A DNA stretch of 8,896 bases from NCBI GenBank assembly GCA_021784375.1, contig JAJXSV010000083.1, positions 1-8,896 on the forward strand. Direction: 5' to 3'. The notes beneath the pieces are model-generated. The model saw only the letters and a list, made by a program, of their open reading frames with translations, ran no database searches and was not told the origin of the DNA. The first letter of the stretch is position 1; every line of letters starts with the position of its first letter. Position numbers and translations under genes: made by a program. Origin of the DNA: Actinomycetes bacterium. Lineage in GTDB: Bacteria > Actinomycetota > Actinomycetes > S36-B12 > UBA5976. Below are positions 6,464-8,896 of the stretch, in pieces.

Positions 6464-7454
6464 AGCGTGCGCGGTACGTCTGCAGCACCGTGTCCGCGAC
6501 CCTACTGGTGCGGGCCGCGGACAGGGCAGTGCCCGGACAGACAGCGGTCCCCCGAAGTTCGTCGATGATCGTCTGGATGAACGGTTGCTGGATGTGCGCC
6601 GGATTGGTGAACTCGCGCGCGTCCACCCTGGCCGCCGTCACCAGCCGCACGGCGTCGGTGCCGAAGCAGGCCAACTCGATCCTGCCCTCGGTGCCCACGA
6701 TCTCGATGCGATCTGCTTCGTCGTCGGCGACGAAGCACCAGCTCCCCGTGCCGAGTACGCCGCTGGGATGGCGCCAGGAGGCGACCACCGTGTCCTCCAC
6801 CTCGTACAGGCCACCGCGGTTGGCCGCCTCGCCGCGCACGTCGAGCAACGGTCCCAACCAGTGGTCGACGATGTCGAGGGCATGCACGGCCACGTCCAGG
6901 AACTTGCCGCCGCCCGACTGCTCCGCGCGCAGGCGCCAGGGCAGGGTCTCGGGCGAGCGTTCGGCGTCGGCGGGGCGCATGCGCTGGACGATGGACACGC
7001 TGCAGGGCCGGCCGATGGCACCCTCTGCGAGCCAGTGCGCCACCTGCGCGAACCGGGGCAGGGCGCGACGGTAGTAGGCGACGAACAGGCGCACACCGGC
7101 GCGCTCACAGGCCTCGATCATGGCCTCGCACTCGGTGCCGGCGAGCGCCATCGGCTTCTCCACGTACACGTGCTTGCCCGCGGCCGCCACCTGCGCGGTG
7201 AGCGCCAGGTGCTCGCCCGGAGGGGTGGCGATGTACACGATGTCGATCGCGGGGTCCGCGAGCAGCGAGGCCACGTCGGGGAAGACCCTGCCGACGCCGT
7301 GGCGCGCCACCCATGACTCCGCCTTGGCCAGGGTGCGATTGGTGACCCCGACCAGCGAGGAGTGCTCGGCGTGGTACAGCGCCGGGCCGCTCTTCACCTC
7401 GGTGACGTCACCAGTACCGATCATGCCCCAGCGCACACTGTCCATCGTCCCCAT
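6462..7454 (-). CDS. Gfo/Idh/MocA family NAD(P)-dependent oxidoreductase
   Basis: The 330-residue protein starts with a Rossmann fold (RWGMIGTGDVTEVKSGPA, 8-25) and has the family hallmark EKP at 99-101 within HVYVEKPMAL. The C-terminal half is the alpha/beta catalytic domain, with GGGKFLDVAVHALDI at 181-195; Asp187 and His191 sit where the family's catalytic pair lies. Members oxidise or reduce sugars, inositols or related polyols with NAD(P). The 'GDVTEVKSGPA' N-terminus marks a recurrent subgroup whose substrate I do not know, so no gene symbol is given. The protein has no signal peptide and should be cytosolic. ATG 7454 is chosen over the in-frame ATG three codons later because AGGGGAG (7462-7468) lies 7 bases upstream of it. 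It is the first gene of an operon with xth, which is an unusual partner, and it is divergent from msrA. Confidence 0.92.
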   Translation of the reverse strand: MGTMDSVRWGMIGTGDVTEVKSGPALYHAEHSSLVGVTNRTLAKAESWVARHGVGRVFPDVASLLADPAIDIVYIATPPGEHLALTAQVAAAGKHVYVEKPMALAGTECEAMIEACERAGVRLFVAYYRRALPRFAQVAHWLAEGAIGRPCSVSIVQRMRPADAERSPETLPWRLRAEQSGGGKFLDVAVHALDIVDHWLGPLLDVRGEAANRGGLYEVEDTVVASWRHPSGVLGTGSWCFVADDEADRIEIVGTEGRIELACFGTDAVRLVTAARVDAREFTNPAHIQQPFIQTIIDELRGTAVCPGTALSAARTSRVADTVLQTYRAR

Positions 7455-7461
7455 GCCAACG

Positions 7462-7468
7462 CTCCCCT
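7462..7468 (-). promoter_or_regulatory. Ribosome binding site that sets the oxidoreductase start
   Basis: AGGGGAG on the minus strand ends 7 bases before the ATG at 7452-7454. The alternative ATG at 7443-7445 has only a short G-run at poor spacing. Confidence 0.6.
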
Positions 7469-7499
7469 GCTGCTCCGAGCCTGCCCCGCTCGCGCTGCG

Positions 7500-7530
7500 A
7501 TTAGACCAGCCCGGTGCGGTTCGACGCCAA
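7500..7530 (-). promoter_or_regulatory. Weak promoter candidate for the oxidoreductase-xth operon
   Basis: On the minus strand TTGGCG (7525-7530) and TCTAAT (7500-7505) are 19 bases apart and would start transcription about 40 bases before the oxidoreductase ATG. The spacing is longer than ideal and the -35 match is partial. This is the only AT-containing hexamer I found on that strand in the 123-base divergent region. Confidence 0.3.
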
Positions 7531-7544
7531 CGCCGGGGTCACCA

Positions 7545-7571
7545 TTGGCAATCCGCGGCAACGCGTACCCT
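7545..7571 (+). promoter_or_regulatory. msrA promoter, probably leaderless
   Basis: TACCCT (7566-7571) is a TANNNT -10 box followed by six bases (CAGCCC) and the msrA ATG, so transcription would start at the A of ATG. TTGGCA (7545-7550) resembles TTGACA, but the spacer is only 15 bases. The absence of any Shine-Dalgarno sequence before msrA agrees with a leaderless message. Confidence 0.5.
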
Positions 7572-7577
7572 CAGCCC

Positions 7578-8087
7578 ATGAAGACCTTGTATCTGGGGAT
7601 GGGCTGCTTCTGGGGCGCCGAGAAGAAGTTCTGGCAGATCCCCGGCGTCATCGAGACCGAGGTCGGCTACCAGGGCGGCGCCTACGGCCCGGCCGACTAC
7701 AGGACGGTGTGCACCGGCCGCACCGGCCACGCCGAGATGGTGAAGGTGGTCTACGACGAGGCCGTCGTGCCCACACGCGAGGTCCTGCGCGTGTTCTGGG
7801 AGAACCACGATCCCACGACGGGCGATCGCCAGGGCAACGACATCGGCAGCCAGTACCGCAGCGTCGTCTACTGGACGGACGACGTGCAGCAGGAGGAGGT
7901 GGAGCGCACGCTCGACCAGTTCGCGCATGTGCTCGCCGCCGGCGGGCTGGGTCCCATCACCACGGAGACGGATGCGGCCGACGCACACCCCTTCTTCCCG
8001 GCCGAGGACTACCACCAGAAGTACCTGCAGAAGAACCCGCACGGCTACGACTGCCACGCACACACCGGTTTCCACCTGCCCGCGTAG
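7578..8087 (+). CDS. msrA: Peptide-methionine (S)-S-oxide reductase MsrA
   Basis: The 169-residue enzyme reduces the S-epimer of methionine sulfoxide in proteins or as the free amino acid, normally using thioredoxin. Family motifs appear in order: GCFWG (9-13) with catalytic Cys10, GYQGG (30-34), YRTVCTGRTGHAE (41-53), HDPTTGDRQGNDIGSQYRS (77-95) and AEDYHQKYL (142-150). Cys159 in GYDCHAHTG is the likely resolving cysteine and sits as in mycobacterial MsrA (GYTCHF there). Cys45 is the usual CTG cysteine of the family. The ATG at 7578 puts Cys10 where it normally lies. The frame is open back to 7362, but that part lies inside the divergent oxidoreductase gene and is unrelated to MsrA. The gene is expressed alone: it is divergent from the oxidoreductase and convergent with icd. 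I see no msrB nearby. Confidence 0.97.
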   Translation: MKTLYLGMGCFWGAEKKFWQIPGVIETEVGYQGGAYGPADYRTVCTGRTGHAEMVKVVYDEAVVPTREVLRVFWENHDPTTGDRQGNDIGSQYRSVVYWTDDVQQEEVERTLDQFAHVLAAGGLGPITTETDAADAHPFFPAEDYHQKYLQKNPHGYDCHAHTGFHLPA

Positions 8088-8099
8088 TCGGGCCCATCG

Positions 8100-8152
8100 C
8101 ACACGGCAACGGCGCGGTCCCACCTCGGTGGAGCCGCGCCGTTGGTCGTGTG
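8100..8152. terminator. Strong bidirectional hairpin terminator between msrA and icd
   Basis: AACGGCGCGG (8108-8117) pairs perfectly with CCGCGCCGTT (8134-8143). The stem extends, after a small internal loop, through CACACG (8100-8105) with CGTGTG (8147-8152). Inside the main loop, CCAC (8120-8123) can pair with GTGG (8128-8131). The hairpin lies 12 bases after the msrA stop and 3 bases after the icd stop, so it can serve both convergent genes. There is no T-tract on either strand, as in many actinobacterial terminators. Confidence 0.8.
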
Positions 8153-8155
8153 GTG

Positions 8156-8896
8156 CTACCGGGCCATGGCCTTCTGCAGGTTGGCGTCGATGCTGCCCAG
8201 GAAGTCCTGGGTCGTCTCCCACGGCTGGTCGGGGCCGATGAGGAGCGCGAGGTCCTTCGTCATGTGTCCCTGCTCGACGGTCTCGATGCAGACGCGCTCC
8301 AGGGTCTGCGCGAACTCGGAGACCGCCGGGGTGCCGTCGAACTGCCCGCGGTAGAGCAGGCCCTGGGTCCACGCGAAGATGGAGGCGATGGGGTTGGTCG
8401 ACGTGGGCTTGCCCTGCTGGTGCTGGCGGTAGTGGCGGGTGACGGTGCCGTGCGCCGCCTCCGCCTCCACTGTCCTGCCGTCCGGCGTCATGAGCACCGA
8501 GGTCATGAGGCCCAGTGAGCCGAAGCCCTGGGCCACGATGTCGGACTGCACGTCACCGTCGTAGTTCTTGCAGGCCCAGACGTAGCCGCCCTCCCACTTG
8601 AGTGCGGAGGCGACCATGTCGTCGATGAGGCGGTGCTCGTAGGTGAGCCCCTTGGCATCGAACTCGGCCTTGAACTCCTCGCGGAACACGTCGGCGAAGA
8701 TGTCCTTGAACTGACCGTCATAGGCCTTGAGGATCGTGTTCTTCGTCGACAGGTACAGCGGATAGTTGCGCGACAGCGAGTAGCGCATGGAGGCACGCGC
8801 GAAGTCGCGGATCGACTCGTCGAGGTTGTACATCGTCATGGCCACGCCGGAGCCCGGGTAGTCGAAGACGTGGAACTCCATCGGCGCGCTGCCGTC
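8156..8896 (-). CDS. icd: NADP-dependent isocitrate dehydrogenase, eukaryote-like type II (5'-truncated by window)
   Basis: About 246 C-terminal residues are visible; the frame is open through the right edge (reading DGSAP before MEFHVF), so the start lies outside. The enzyme oxidatively decarboxylates isocitrate to 2-oxoglutarate with NADP in the TCA cycle. Diagnostic segments, numbered from the Met at 8881, are [14 protein letters not shown] (43-56), [14 protein letters not shown] (80-93), [13 protein letters not shown] (101-113), the cofactor-site [13 protein letters not shown] (139-151) and [13 protein letters not shown] (159-171). These match the homodimeric type II enzymes also found in mitochondria and cytosol of eukaryotes and in actinobacteria, not the E. 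coli type. [10 protein letters not shown] is the NADP-favouring form of the loop. The visible part is intact and ends with TAG at 8156-8158, 3 bases before the shared terminator hairpin. Confidence 0.95.
   Translation of the reverse strand, partial: DGSAPMEFHVFDYPGSGVAMTMYNLDESIRDFARASMRYSLSRNYPLYLSTKNTILKAYDGQFKDIFADVFREEFKAEFDAKGLTYEHRLIDDMVASALKWEGGYVWACKNYDGDVQSDIVAQGFGSLGLMTSVLMTPDGRTVEAEAAHGTVTRHYRQHQQGKPTSTNPIASIFAWTQGLLYRGQFDGTPAVSEFAQTLERVCIETVEQGHMTKDLALLIGPDQPWETTQDFLGSIDANLQKAMAR

Noticed and set aside
5665..6465. Plus-strand open frame of 266 codons opposite xth
   Set aside because: All xth active-site motifs are on the minus strand; the plus-strand product is Val/Leu/Gly/His-rich without family features.
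7362..7577. MsrA N-terminal extension of 72 residues
   Set aside because: It overlaps the 5' end of the divergent oxidoreductase gene and lacks MsrA similarity. The ATG at 7578 places GCFWG at residues 9-13 as expected and has a leaderless-type promoter.
7455..7577. Riboswitch or small RNA in the divergent gap between the oxidoreductase gene and msrA
   Set aside because: At 123 bases, and with promoters needed on both strands, I could not find a convincing paired structure or known aptamer core; only short promoter-like hexamers are visible.
7539..8372. Minus-strand open frame of 277 codons across msrA and the icd 3' end
   Set aside because: It is antisense to conserved msrA codons and runs through the terminator hairpin; it has no motifs.
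1..8896. Defence system, mobile element or CRISPR array
   Set aside because: No transposase, integrase, nuclease-helicase or toxin-antitoxin motifs, and no regularly spaced repeats were seen; all main genes belong to housekeeping or common metabolic families.

Overview
The window is gene-dense, visibly GC-rich bacterial chromosome that looks like an actinobacterium (Actinomycetota). The reasons are strong G/C at third codon positions, long shadow ORFs opposite real genes, TANNNT -10 boxes set for leaderless transcripts, hairpin terminators without a T-tract, a eukaryote-like (type II) NADP isocitrate dehydrogenase, and an MsrA whose C-terminal resolving-cysteine motif resembles the mycobacterial one. 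I cannot name a genus. I see no IS element, phage gene, CRISPR array, tRNA or rRNA, and no gene-free stretch over 300 bases.

Layout. The left edge (1-283, +) is the 3' end of a gene for an unrecognised membrane protein. It faces a three-gene minus-strand unit (3176 down to 318): a CNNM/CorC-type membrane protein with CBS domains, tryptophanyl-tRNA synthetase (trpS), and a 2H phosphoesterase of the 2'-5' RNA ligase type. The junctions are very tight (a 4-base gap, then a GTGA start/stop overlap), so the three are probably one transcript with coupled translation. A 90-base divergent region separates this unit from a 792-residue family GH31 glycoside hydrolase (3267-5645, +). That gene runs tail-to-tail, with an 8-base overlap, into exodeoxyribonuclease III (xth). 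xth follows a Gfo/Idh/MocA-type sugar-type oxidoreductase in a two-gene minus-strand operon (7454 down to 5638). A second divergent region (7455-7577) leads to msrA (7578-8087, +), which converges through a strong bidirectional hairpin on the 3' part of icd (8156 to the right edge, -).

Functional picture. Most of the window is housekeeping: tRNA charging, RNA end chemistry, DNA base-excision repair, methionine repair and the TCA cycle. The GH31 enzyme and the Gfo/Idh oxidoreductase add a carbohydrate theme, but they lie on opposite strands and are not obviously one pathway. The points most worth a second look are the GH31 enzyme (unusual WIDWQQG nucleophile motif and an unexplained C-terminal tail), a perfect 6-bp dyad around its ribosome binding site, two promoters with identical leaderless geometry, and the trpS-2H phosphoesterase coupling. 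I did not find convincing evidence for an undescribed multi-gene system.
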